NCBI RefSeq assembly: GCF_036516575.1
Contig: NZ_DATBTY010000003.1
Span: forward strand, 62,001 to 126,000
Direction of reading: 5' to 3'
Source of the DNA: Cerasibacillus sp036516575
Lineage (GTDB): Bacteria; Bacillota; Bacilli; Bacillales; Amphibacillaceae
DNA length: 64,000 bases
Positions 28,710-36,514 of this stretch are shown piece after piece. The notes under the pieces were generated by a model. The model was not told where the DNA came from, ran no database searches, and saw only the letters and a program-made list of their open reading frames with translations. The position numbers and the translations under genes are program-made. Positions within the stretch are counted from its first letter, which is position 1. Every line of letters starts with the position of its first letter.

Positions 28710-29513
28710 TTATCCCCTCGCAATGTTACTCTTAATCTGCTTTAGCATCGCTACAATAAGGAAGCTAACGATTACTAATAAGACCCATGAACTCACCTTT
28801 CCTAGATGAACGAGACGCCAGCCATCGATTTGGTTTGGATATTTCCAAGCCCCAAAGAATGTAGCAATATTTTCTGCTATCCAGATAAAAAATCCGATGA
28901 GAACAAATGAGAGTACGAGTGGCATACGATAACGCGTTCCATTAACCTCGTATATCACCCACGTTTGCCAAAAAACGATCATGACAAGTCCAGCTAACCA
29001 CCAACGAACATCAATCCAAAAATGGTGGAAGAAAAAATTCAAATAAATCGCAGCAGCCAGCGGACCAACGACTAAGAACGGAGGCCACTTAACTAAATCA
29101 ACCTTTAGTCTCCGCCATGCTTGGCAAAGATAACTTGCCACACTTGCATACATGAATCCACTATACAATGGCACTCCAAAAACTTTGAAAAAGCCCTCTT
29201 CTGGATAAGACCACGAACCCATATGTACCTTAAAAATTTCAAGAGCAAGACCAATAAGGTGGAACAAAGTAATTACCTTTAATTCATCACGTGTTTCAAG
29301 CCCAGAGCGTACCATCCACCACTGCATAAGAAGGAAAATAATAAGTAACCAGTCATATCGTGGTAGGAAGGGAAGTGGTATCATTTGCGTCAAAGCCAGA
29401 GAAGCAAAAATAACGACAGGAAACAAACAGGATAAGGCCTGTTCCCAACCAAAATGAACGAGTTGTTTAAGTACCCTCATGAATTGTGTTTCGAAAGATT
29501 TAGTTAAATTCAT
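28710..29513 (-). CDS. yoaT: DUF817 membrane protein (YoaT-like)
   Basis: A 267-residue protein with about eight transmembrane helices and family-typical stretches GSWSYPEEGFFKVFGVPLYSGFMYASV and FHHFWIDVRWWLA. Function unknown. In B. subtilis yoaS, yozG and yoaT are adjacent; here the same three genes lie in the same order on one strand, supporting the assignment. Confidence 0.85.
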   Translation of the reverse strand: MNLTKSFETQFMRVLKQLVHFGWEQALSCLFPVVIFASLALTQMIPLPFLPRYDWLLIIFLLMQWWMVRSGLETRDELKVITLFHLIGLALEIFKVHMGSWSYPEEGFFKVFGVPLYSGFMYASVASYLCQAWRRLKVDLVKWPPFLVVGPLAAAIYLNFFFHHFWIDVRWWLAGLVMIVFWQTWVIYEVNGTRYRMPLVLSFVLIGFFIWIAENIATFFGAWKYPNQIDGWRLVHLGKVSSWVLLVIVSFLIVAMLKQIKSNIARG

Positions 29514-29578
29514 TGGTAACTCCCTCTGAATAAATTTAGATTCCCAAACTCAGGGATGAATTTCAATCATCAGATTGA

Positions 29579-29800
29579 TTAATCCCCGTTGGCTACATCA
29601 CTTCGATATTCCAATATATCCCCAGGCTGACAGTCTAAAGCCTTACAAATTGCCTCTAAAGTTGAAAATCGAATAGCCTTTGCTTTGCCATTTTTTAAGA
29701 TAGAAATATTAGCCATCGTAATGCCAACTCTCTCCGAAAGTTCTGTAACACTCATCTTCCTTTTAGCCAACATCACATCAATATTGATTATAATTGCCAT
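29579..29800 (-). CDS. yozG: Cro/CI-type HTH regulator (YozG-like)
   Basis: A 73-residue protein that is almost only a helix-turn-helix: LAKRKMSVTELSERVGITMANISILKNGKAKAIRF, ending in a CQPGDILEY dimer strand. This is the short YozG/XRE type usually paired with a DUF2975 membrane protein, which lies 10 bp upstream. It probably regulates its own operon. Confidence 0.88.
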   Translation of the reverse strand: MAIIINIDVMLAKRKMSVTELSERVGITMANISILKNGKAKAIRFSTLEAICKALDCQPGDILEYRSDVANGD

Positions 29801-29810
29801 TGTTTACACC

Positions 29811-30293
29811 TCATACCGTTAAATCATTTTCAGATTTGATATCAATTGCGTCTTGTAAAAGTTTTTGAAGAACAGCAGCAAAGACAGCAATGACCATTGA
29901 AGCAAAAATAATGACTAACCCTATTAATATGAAACCAGGGGCATCGTCTCTCTCTGCTATAAGATATAAGAGTGGCATCCCTACCACATATAAGAGACTG
30001 ATTGTGATTGCACAATATTTAATATTCTTTAAAGCTTTTACAGAAATTTGCGAGAAGGCTTCATTCCTATCAATATAACTTAAAAGTTTAAAAGCTTGAT
30101 ACAGAGCGAAATAAAAAGGTATCGCTGCTCCATACATCACCATTAGAAGAAGATATTTTATGTAAGCAAAATCTGGATACAGCTCTGCCCCATAATTCGC
30201 TATCTTAGGTACCAAAAATATGCACAAAGCAAGAACAGGAGCCCCAATAAGAAAAACAGCTAGCTTTAAGAAGAGTGTTGATCCTCTTTCCAT
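29811..30293 (-). CDS. yoaS: DUF2975 membrane protein (YoaS-like)
   Basis: A 160-residue protein with four transmembrane helices (about 8-30, 44-66, 95-115, 122-145) matching DUF2975. Such proteins are almost always paired with a short XRE regulator, as here, and may control it at the membrane, but no biochemical role is known. First gene of the yoaS-yozG-yoaT set. Confidence 0.85.
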   Translation of the reverse strand: MERGSTLFLKLAVFLIGAPVLALCIFLVPKIANYGAELYPDFAYIKYLLLMVMYGAAIPFYFALYQAFKLLSYIDRNEAFSQISVKALKNIKYCAITISLLYVVGMPLLYLIAERDDAPGFILIGLVIIFASMVIAVFAAVLQKLLQDAIDIKSENDLTV

Positions 30294-30541
30294 AAAAAAA
30301 GCACCTCACTTATTTTTTTCTATTTGATTTTAACACACAGTTTATCGTTTTACAATAAATAGTTATTGTTTTGTGTTGTTTTTTTATTGTTATGTAAAAA
30401 CAAACTGCATTTTTATTTACATTAATTTAGTGTATTCACTTGATTTATTCATGACAAAAAATATCTCAAAAAATTTTTCATCCGAAATTGAACATCTGAT
30501 TAACATGTGTTATGATTAGTCGTAAATTAAATATCAATCAT

Positions 30542-30615
30542 ACCTCGTATAATCCTAGTAATATGGACTGGGAGTTTCTACAGAGTAACCGTAAATTACT
30601 CTACTATGGACGGTG
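30542..30615 (+). promoter_or_regulatory. Purine riboswitch, guanine-type
   Basis: All core elements are present: TCGTATAATC, P2 CCTAG/CTGGG with loop TAATATGGA, GTTTCTAC, P3 AGAGTAA/TTACTCT with loop CCGTAAA, then CTATGG closing P1. The specificity base before TATGG is C, which pairs with guanine or hypoxanthine; adenine switches have T there. Confidence 0.93.
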
Positions 30616-30623
30616 CTTCATGC

Positions 30624-30657
30624 CAAAAAAGCCGTTTTTTACGAAGGGCTTTTTTTG
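30624..30657 (+). terminator. Riboswitch expression-platform terminator
   Basis: AAAAAAGCC / GGGCTTTTTTT hairpin with T-run between aptamer and permease gene. Purine binding should favour it, turning the operon off. Confidence 0.8.
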
Positions 30658-30704
30658 TTTTTCTAGGCACCTTTCATGTTCAGGGGAGAAAGGACGTATT
30701 CAGC

Positions 30705-31775
30705 ATGGAAATCATTAAAGACTTACTTGCGGCAATAAGTGGTGTCCTGAACGGATTACCACAAGGTTTGCTCGCAATGACATTTGGTTTTGCATCTGTT
30801 CCTACAGCTCTTGCTTTCATTATCGGAGCATTTGGGAACACCCTGACTAGTAATGTTGCAGTGATTTCATTTCAAGCAGAAACCATTACCGTCGCCGGGA
30901 CAATGGGAAAAAACATCCGAGAAAGATTATCTATGATTTTCTTTGGTGCACTTATTATGCTCGTTATCGGTTTATTTGGTTTGATGGAATCCATCATTGC
31001 CTGGATCGGCCCAGTCATTACCAACGGCATGATGGCGGGCGTAGGGATTATGCTTTCTAAAGTCGCCTGGGACATGTCAAAGAAAGACCGGGTTGTTGGC
31101 ATCACTTCATTATTAAGTGCACTGATTGTTTATATGGCTACTAAAGACCTCGTCTACACGATTACCATATCCGTTATTCTATCTAGCATTATTTATTACT
31201 TTGTGGAAAAAGATAAAACAGGTGTGACGGAAAATGTAAAAGAGGACAAAATTAAACTGCAAAAGCTAATATTAACCCCTACAGTTATTCGCGGAGCGCT
31301 TGCCATGGCATGTTTAAACGTTGGTGCCAACATCGCTTTTGGAAAAATCAATGCAGATATTGCCGATGCGAATGTCAACGTAGATACCATTACGATCATC
31401 AGTAGTATTGCAGATATGGCTTCTGCATTATTCGGTGGTGGACCAGTAGAGGTTGTTATATCTGCTACTGCAAGTGCACCACATGCCGTATTAGCCGGTG
31501 TGATTATGATGGGTATAATGGCTGTTATTTTATTTTTAAAGCTCTTACCTAAGATTGGAAAATATGTACCGAGTGCTTCTATTGTTGGCTTTTTATTTGT
31601 CTTAGGGGCCATCGTAACACTACCTGGAAATGCCGAAGCCGCACTGACAGGAGGTACACCAGGATCTAGCCTTGTTGGTGGTATAACAATGGTCGTCACG
31701 GCAATTGCTGACCCATTTCTAGGGATGCTTGCAGGTGTTATCATGCAATTTTTATTAGGAATTTTTGGCGTTTAG
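30705..31775 (+). CDS. NCS2-like purine/nucleobase permease
   Basis: A 356-residue membrane protein with about ten helices, a compact relative of the NCS2/AzgA purine permeases (LPQGLLAMTFGFASVPTALAF, ITNGMMAGVGIMLSKVAW, VGANIAFGKIN). The start is the ATG at 30705 with AAAGGA ten bases upstream; an earlier in-frame ATG lies within the riboswitch. The guanine riboswitch and the following phosphoribosyltransferase point to guanine/hypoxanthine/xanthine uptake. Shorter than the usual about 430 residues, so exact transporter type is uncertain. Confidence 0.8.
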   Translation: MEIIKDLLAAISGVLNGLPQGLLAMTFGFASVPTALAFIIGAFGNTLTSNVAVISFQAETITVAGTMGKNIRERLSMIFFGALIMLVIGLFGLMESIIAWIGPVITNGMMAGVGIMLSKVAWDMSKKDRVVGITSLLSALIVYMATKDLVYTITISVILSSIIYYFVEKDKTGVTENVKEDKIKLQKLILTPTVIRGALAMACLNVGANIAFGKINADIADANVNVDTITIISSIADMASALFGGGPVEVVISATASAPHAVLAGVIMMGIMAVILFLKLLPKIGKYVPSASIVGFLFVLGAIVTLPGNAEAALTGGTPGSSLVGGITMVVTAIADPFLGMLAGVIMQFLLGIFGV

Positions 31776-31793
31776 AACAGTGGAGGTATGAAT

Positions 31794-32330
31794 ATGAAAA
31801 CATATGAGTTAAATGTTGCGGGCGTAACAAGGCAATTACCCATTATCCCGATTAATGAAAATATAAAAATCGCTAGTTTTGTCATATTGGGTGATGCAGA
31901 AATAGTAACTGCTGCAGCGCCTTTATTAGCTGAAAAACTGCCAGAAGCAGACATATTAGTAACAGCAGAAGCAAAAGGAATCCCGTTCGTCCATGAACTT
32001 GCGAACGTATTAAATATGAAACGCTATGTCGTAGCAAGAAAAAGTATCAAAAATTATATGAATAACCCATTGAAACATGAAGTCCATTCCATTACAACAC
32101 AAAAACCACAAACGTTATATCTTGATGACCAAGATGTTGAACTCATTCGCGGGAAAAGAGTCGCACTAATTGATGATGTTATTAGCACTGGAGAGTCCAT
32201 TCAAGCTCTTGAGGAACTTGTTAAAAAAGCTGGTGGACATATTGTCGCGAAAGCTGCCATTCTAGCTGAGGGAGATGCAGCAGAACGAGATGACATTATG
32301 TTTTTAGAAAAACTACCGATTTTCAAGTAA
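31794..32330 (+). CDS. Purine phosphoribosyltransferase (type I PRTase)
   Basis: A 178-residue type I PRTase. The PRPP loop is VALIDDVISTGES (about residues 121-133); overall it looks like adenine- or xanthine-PRTase relatives. It would convert an imported base plus PRPP to the nucleotide. I chose the second ATG (31794) because GGAGG is seven bases upstream of it and only one from the first. The gene is 18 bp after the permease in the guanine-riboswitch operon, which suggests guanine, hypoxanthine or xanthine as the base. Confidence 0.82.
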   Translation: MKTYELNVAGVTRQLPIIPINENIKIASFVILGDAEIVTAAAPLLAEKLPEADILVTAEAKGIPFVHELANVLNMKRYVVARKSIKNYMNNPLKHEVHSITTQKPQTLYLDDQDVELIRGKRVALIDDVISTGESIQALEELVKKAGGHIVAKAAILAEGDAAERDDIMFLEKLPIFK

Positions 32331-32349
32331 ATAAAAATGACTTTTCAAT

Positions 32350-32396
32350 AAAAACCAATCCTTTTAGGTGAATTTTCCTAGAGGATTGGTTTTTTA
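32350..32396 (+). terminator. Terminator of purine-salvage operon
   Basis: AAACCAATCC ... GGATTGGTTTTTT hairpin with T-run. Confidence 0.9.
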
Positions 32397-32407
32397 ATAC
32401 ATAACAG

Positions 32408-32442
32408 GAACGCTTGTTCTCGATAAAGAATTGTTGTATATT
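32408..32442 (+). promoter_or_regulatory. Promoter of Rpn copy 2 overlapped by a LexA-type box
   Basis: GAAC-GCTT-GTTC (32408-32419) matches the Gram-positive SOS box core exactly. It overlaps the -35 TTGTTC (32414-32419); after 17 bp comes TATATT (32437-32442). LexA binding here would block RNA polymerase, so SOS control is likely. Confidence 0.65.
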
Positions 32443-32501
32443 AAAAATAGAATAAACACCTCAGATATTTCCTCTACAAAACCTCAAAAGGATGTGTTAA
32501 A

Positions 32502-33536
32502 ATGCAAGCAACACAGCTTCGTGAAAGAAAAATGTCAATCAAGTATTCTCATTACCGGAAAGATCCAAGCCCAACACTGATAAAAGAAGGGAGGCAAACG
32601 TACACAAGGCACGATCAACTTTTTAAAGAACTCATCCACACATTTTTCCAAGAGTTTTTAGAGGTGTTTTTCCCAGATGTACATGAAGCAATTGACTTTC
32701 ACACCATCACCCCGCTATCAGAAGAAGTACACACAGATTTAATTGAAGGCGATACACGAAGATTAGACATCGTTGTCCAGGTTAAATTAAAACAAGATGA
32801 TGCCTTGATTATCGTCCACATTGAACCACAAAGTACAACACAAACAGATTTTCATGAACGAATGTTTCAATACGCTACACTTTTATATAATAAATACAAA
32901 AAACCAATCATTCCAATCGCGGTATTTAGTTATGATGAAAATTGGGAGAAGAATCGATTTACGCTGGGACTCCCTTTTTTGAATGTTTTCACGTTCAATT
33001 ACCTAACGTTGCACTTACGAAAAAAGAATTGGCGAGACTATTTGAAATCAGACAATCCTGCAGCAGCCGCTCTCTTAAGCAAGATGGGATATTCAGAAAA
33101 GGAACGCATTCAAGTTAAGAAAGAATTTTTACGGATGATGGCTAAAATGGAGCTAAACCCAGCCAAACAACGCTTAATCTACGGCTTTTTTGAAACCTAT
33201 TTAAAACTAAACGATGAAGAGGAGGAAAAGTTGATGGAAGAAGTGAGGAAAATGGATGATGCGGAGAAAATATTGGAGTTACCGATTTCATATGAGGAGA
33301 GAGGGATTAAGAAAGGGCTAGAGAAAGGCCTAGAGAAAGGTCTAGAAAAAGGCCTAGAAAAAGGCCTAAAAAAGGGCATTAAGGCGGGGAAAATTGAGGG
33401 GAAAAGGGAAGGGAAATTAGAAGGAAAAAAAGAAGTCGCCCTCGAGATGTTAAAAGAAGGCTCATCTATTGAATTTATTGCCAAGGTCACGCACTTGGAT
33501 CGGAAGGAAATTGAAGGATTGAGGAGAAAAATCTGA
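32502..33536 (+). CDS. Rpn/YhgA-like PD-(D/E)XK nuclease, copy 2
   Basis: A 344-residue paralogue of the protein at 27711-28658; leader, promoter spacing, terminator and nearly all of the nuclease domain are shared. Differences cluster in residues 8-25 (the N-terminal tail), 150-175, and the C-terminal helix, where five GLEK-type repeats and an extra KIEGKREGKLEGKK stretch add 29 residues. Motifs RRLDIVVQVK and HIEPQS are kept, so both copies may be active nucleases. Such proteins promote RecA-independent recombination in E. coli. Confidence 0.85.
   Translation: MQATQLRERKMSIKYSHYRKDPSPTLIKEGRQTYTRHDQLFKELIHTFFQEFLEVFFPDVHEAIDFHTITPLSEEVHTDLIEGDTRRLDIVVQVKLKQDDALIIVHIEPQSTTQTDFHERMFQYATLLYNKYKKPIIPIAVFSYDENWEKNRFTLGLPFLNVFTFNYLTLHLRKKNWRDYLKSDNPAAAALLSKMGYSEKERIQVKKEFLRMMAKMELNPAKQRLIYGFFETYLKLNDEEEEKLMEEVRKMDDAEKILELPISYEERGIKKGLEKGLEKGLEKGLEKGLKKGIKAGKIEGKREGKLEGKKEVALEMLKEGSSIEFIAKVTHLDRKEIEGLRRKI
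33315..33374 (+). repeat. Five in-frame 12-bp repeats in Rpn copy 2
   Basis: Units of the form GGNCTAGARAAA encode G-L-E-K five times. Copy 1 has only short GIKK repeats here. Twelve-base units keep the frame, so length change is tolerated. Confidence 0.9.
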
Positions 33537-33538
33537 GA

Positions 33539-33575
33539 AAGGGACAGGATAAAACCTGTCCCTTCTTCTTTTTGA
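33539..33575 (+). terminator. Terminator of Rpn copy 2
   Basis: AAGGGACAGG / CCTGTCCCTT hairpin, T-rich tail. Confidence 0.85.
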
Positions 33576-33593
33576 GTGCTAACTATTTCATTT

Positions 33594-34430
33594 TTAACTT
33601 GTAGTTGTGATTGATTCAGGTGTATAAAAAACTGATTCATTCGCTTCGACAACTCGTTCCTGGTGGGTATAGATATTCATTCTATTATGACGCACAAATC
33701 CGATAGCGGTAATCCCTAAATCATCGGCCAATTGAAGGGCAAGATCTGTTGGAGCGGATTTGGAAAGAAGAATTCCAATTCCTATTTTCGATACTTTTAA
33801 AAGGACTTCAGATGAGATCCTCCCACTAAAAATGATGACTTTATCTTTTAAATGCATACGTTGTTTTAAAATATCCCCATAAACTTTATCAAGAGCATTA
33901 TGCCTGCCAATATCTGTTCGCATCGTTAAAATGTCATCGACAGTGCTAACCGCTGCATTATGGACGCCCCCTGTTTCTTTGAACTGCATGGATTTTTGTT
34001 GCAATTGATCCATCAGTGCGTAACATTGATTGACCGTAATCGTGTGTTTGCTTGTGACGGTTTTAGCTGTCTTCACATCACTTTGAAAATAAAACTGGCG
34101 ACTTTTCCCGCAACAGGAACCAATAAACCGCTTTGAATGACTGCTTTGAATCATGTCAGGCGGATTTTTCACGTCCACATACGCAAACCCCTGTCCATCA
34201 TCTATCGAAAGTGATGCAATATCATCATAAAAACGAATAACTCCTTCAGATGCCAAAAAGCCGACAATTAGGTCTTCTAAATCCGTTGGTGAGCAAACCA
34301 TTGTCGCAAACTCTTTGCCATTCAGCATAACTGTTAAGGGGAACTCAGCAGTAACTACTTCTTCTCTTACAGATGGTGTATCTCCTTCAAAGCGGACAAT
34401 TTCCCATCCTTTGCGAGCTGTTTCAATCAT
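33594..34430 (-). CDS. fdhD: Formate dehydrogenase accessory sulfurtransferase FdhD
   Basis: A 278-residue FdhD protein that passes sulfur from a cysteine desulfurase to the molybdenum/tungsten bis-MGD cofactor of formate dehydrogenase. The active-site cysteine region reads GSCCGKSR (about 108-115), with the double cysteine usual in Firmicutes. Other marks are GGVHNAAV and RTDIGRHNALDKVYGD. It is codirectional with the FDH genes but separated by a terminator, so it probably has its own promoter. Confidence 0.94.
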   Translation of the reverse strand: MIETARKGWEIVRFEGDTPSVREEVVTAEFPLTVMLNGKEFATMVCSPTDLEDLIVGFLASEGVIRFYDDIASLSIDDGQGFAYVDVKNPPDMIQSSHSKRFIGSCCGKSRQFYFQSDVKTAKTVTSKHTITVNQCYALMDQLQQKSMQFKETGGVHNAAVSTVDDILTMRTDIGRHNALDKVYGDILKQRMHLKDKVIIFSGRISSEVLLKVSKIGIGILLSKSAPTDLALQLADDLGITAIGFVRHNRMNIYTHQERVVEANESVFYTPESITTTS

Positions 34431-34570
34431 CCTTTTCCACCTTCTTCTTTATCCGTTTGTTTCAGTTTCCAGCACTTTCCCTCATGTTTTACTCTCTCAA
34501 CTATAGCATATCCTGTATCTATGCTTTCATATGTTTACACAATGGTAAAAGTGGATTTTTTTGAAAAAGA

Positions 34571-34610
34571 GAAGACACTAGAACTTATTATCTCATTCTA
34601 AAGTGTCTTC
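34571..34610 (-). terminator. Terminator of the formate dehydrogenase operon
   Basis: GAAGACACT...AGTGTCTTC stem, extended by TTCTA/TAGAA, with T-run on the minus strand between tatA and fdhD. Confidence 0.9.
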
Positions 34611-34707
34611 CTTTTAGTTCAAGTGTTGACTTATGAATCAACATCAAATCAATCTGCCTTTACATTAAAAACATGGGCACGTTATATAATACAATCAATT
34701 TAAAGCG

Positions 34708-34926
34708 TCACGAAGCGCTTGAGGATTGTTTTTTGTTACTCTTTTCAACATTCTTTTCAGCAACCGCTGTCTCGTCATCATCGTCCATTACACCATTTGC
34801 CGACTGCTTGAACACCCTCAATGTTTGCCCTACTGCCTTACCAAGTTCAGGCAACTTATTCGGACCAAAGATAATTAAGGCTAAAGCTAGGATTAGAATC
34901 AAGCCGGGTACACCGATATTAGCCAT
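34708..34926 (-). CDS. tatA: Twin-arginine translocase component TatA
   Basis: A 72-residue TatA/E protein: short N-terminal transmembrane helix, the FGPNKLPELGKAVGQTLRVF hinge and amphipathic helix, and an acidic/polar tail. It forms the Tat export pore for folded proteins. It is last in the FDH operon, 57 bp after fdhI, and the catalytic FDH subunit has a Tat signal, so a dedicated TatA for FDH export is likely. No tatC is in the window. Confidence 0.95.
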   Translation of the reverse strand: MANIGVPGLILILALALIIFGPNKLPELGKAVGQTLRVFKQSANGVMDDDDETAVAEKNVEKSNKKQSSSAS

Positions 34927-34983
34927 AGAACTTACTTCCCTTCTCCCAATTATTTGTTTTATTCCATTTCTAACAGAAACCAG

Positions 34984-35670
34984 CTAAGCGTTTTTCTTGT
35001 GCAATTCCGAATGATTATTTTCCTTTTTTTCTTGAGCTTTTACTTCGTTATACCATAGTTCATGATGATTTTTGGCATACTCTCTATCCATATAACCGGT
35101 CGCCATAGCATTGAAGGACATACGATCAGCTGGATGAAAGATTACCAAATAAATATGCACAAAGAAGAAAAGTGTTAGTAAGACAGCTGACACATCATGA
35201 ATAAAGAGCATGATAAGCTGGGCTGTTGCTGAAAACCAGTTGAACCAAAGGATAAAACCACTTATGGCCAACAAAGCGCCAAATACAACTGCAAATAAGT
35301 AAAACATTTTTTGACCCGTGTTGTATTTTTCCTGCGGAGGCATACTATCTCCTCCGACAAAATAATGTTTCGGTGCTGCTAGTAACCAACCAAGGTCGCT
35401 TTTACTCCATTTAAAAGCTCTTAAAAAGCCAAACCGTTTTTTGGAAAAGATAAAGTATAGAATAGGTGCTGCCACAAATAGCACGCCCCCAATACGATGG
35501 AGGAGTCTAATAAAAACACCAATTTCATTTACTAATAGAGCTGATGTACCTTCAAAAAAGACTGCATATCCTGTCAGTAAAGCTAGAACAAATCCAGCAG
35601 CTACTGTCCAGTGCATGATCATGTCTGGAAGGTTATACCGTTTGACTAATGTTTTCTTACGCTTACTCAT
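34984..35670 (-). CDS. fdhI: Formate dehydrogenase cytochrome b556 (gamma) subunit
   Basis: A 228-residue membrane protein with four helices of the FdnI/FdoI cytochrome b type. Haem-ligand histidines appear in MIMHWTVAAG, RLLHRIGG and FFVHIYLVIFHPADR. It transfers electrons from the Fe-S subunit to menaquinone. The start MSKRK at 35670 is chosen because GGAG lies nine bases upstream; two earlier in-frame ATGs have none. Overlaps the fdhB stop by eight bases. Confidence 0.9.
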   Translation of the reverse strand: MSKRKKTLVKRYNLPDMIMHWTVAAGFVLALLTGYAVFFEGTSALLVNEIGVFIRLLHRIGGVLFVAAPILYFIFSKKRFGFLRAFKWSKSDLGWLLAAPKHYFVGGDSMPPQEKYNTGQKMFYLFAVVFGALLAISGFILWFNWFSATAQLIMLFIHDVSAVLLTLFFFVHIYLVIFHPADRMSFNAMATGYMDREYAKNHHELWYNEVKAQEKKENNHSELHKKNA

Positions 35671-36511
35671 GTTTATCATCTCCATTAGTCATGACATCAT
35701 TTGTTTCTTTATCTTCTTCTTTTCCATAGTTAGCTGATGCTACAATAAAGTTCGTTAATAGTCCCACGGCTGTTGCACCCATTAATACTTTTGTTGCTGG
35801 TTTCACAACATCTCGGCGGAAACTTACCAATTCGTCGGTTTTTGGTTCAACCGGCAAGCCATAAGTGTCAGGCTTTTCGGTTAAAATGTAAATATAGTGC
35901 AGTCCGCCCATTTCTGTATCTCCATACACATTTGCATTTGGAAATTGATCTTTAATTTTCTCAACCCGTTGATATGCTTTATCAACAGCATTTTGCCACG
36001 TATCAAATTCCAAACAATTCGTCGGGCATGTTCGAACACAAGCCGGCACTTCTCCATTTGTTACTCTATCTTGACAGAAATCACACTTATTCATACGTTT
36101 ACTACCTGTTAGTGTATCTGTTTCAAAGCGCGGTATATCAAATGGACAAACTTTTGAACAATACGTACAGCCGATGCATGAATCTTGATTAAATCCAACA
36201 AATCCATCTTCATGAGTGAAGAGCGCTTCTGATGGACAAACCTCAACACAAGGTGCATCTGTACAGTGCATGCATTGATCCTTCCAGAAAATCCAGTCCA
36301 TTGAATCAGTTGATTTATCGTATTGCTCAATAAACTTCATCAGCATTGGCGTATTTGCATTACGGTCAGCTGGATTCTGATATGTTCCAGAAACATGTTC
36401 AAATTCCGTCGCCGGCAAATTATGCCACTCTTTACAAGCTATCTGACAAGCTTTACAACCTGTACAAAGAGTTGTATCTACTAATATGACTTTATCATGT
36501 TTTTTAGCCAT
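35663..36511 (-). CDS. fdhB: Formate dehydrogenase iron-sulfur (beta) subunit
   Basis: A 282-residue ferredoxin-like protein with four [4Fe-4S] cysteine groups: CTGCKACQIAC, CMHCTDAPCVEVCP, CIGCTYCSKVCP and CDFCQDR...CVRTCP. A hydrophobic segment near residues 245-265 could anchor it in the membrane, as in FdnH. It relays electrons from the Mo/W site to the cytochrome b. Two bp after the fdhA stop on the same strand. Confidence 0.93.
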   Translation of the reverse strand: MAKKHDKVILVDTTLCTGCKACQIACKEWHNLPATEFEHVSGTYQNPADRNANTPMLMKFIEQYDKSTDSMDWIFWKDQCMHCTDAPCVEVCPSEALFTHEDGFVGFNQDSCIGCTYCSKVCPFDIPRFETDTLTGSKRMNKCDFCQDRVTNGEVPACVRTCPTNCLEFDTWQNAVDKAYQRVEKIKDQFPNANVYGDTEMGGLHYIYILTEKPDTYGLPVEPKTDELVSFRRDVVKPATKVLMGATAVGLLTNFIVASANYGKEEDKETNDVMTNGDDKHE

Positions 36512-36514
36512 TTA

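Noticed and set aside
30606..30704. N-terminal extension of the purine permease
   Set aside because: The upstream ATG lies in the riboswitch expression platform; the ATG at 30705 has a ribosome site and starts the homologous region.
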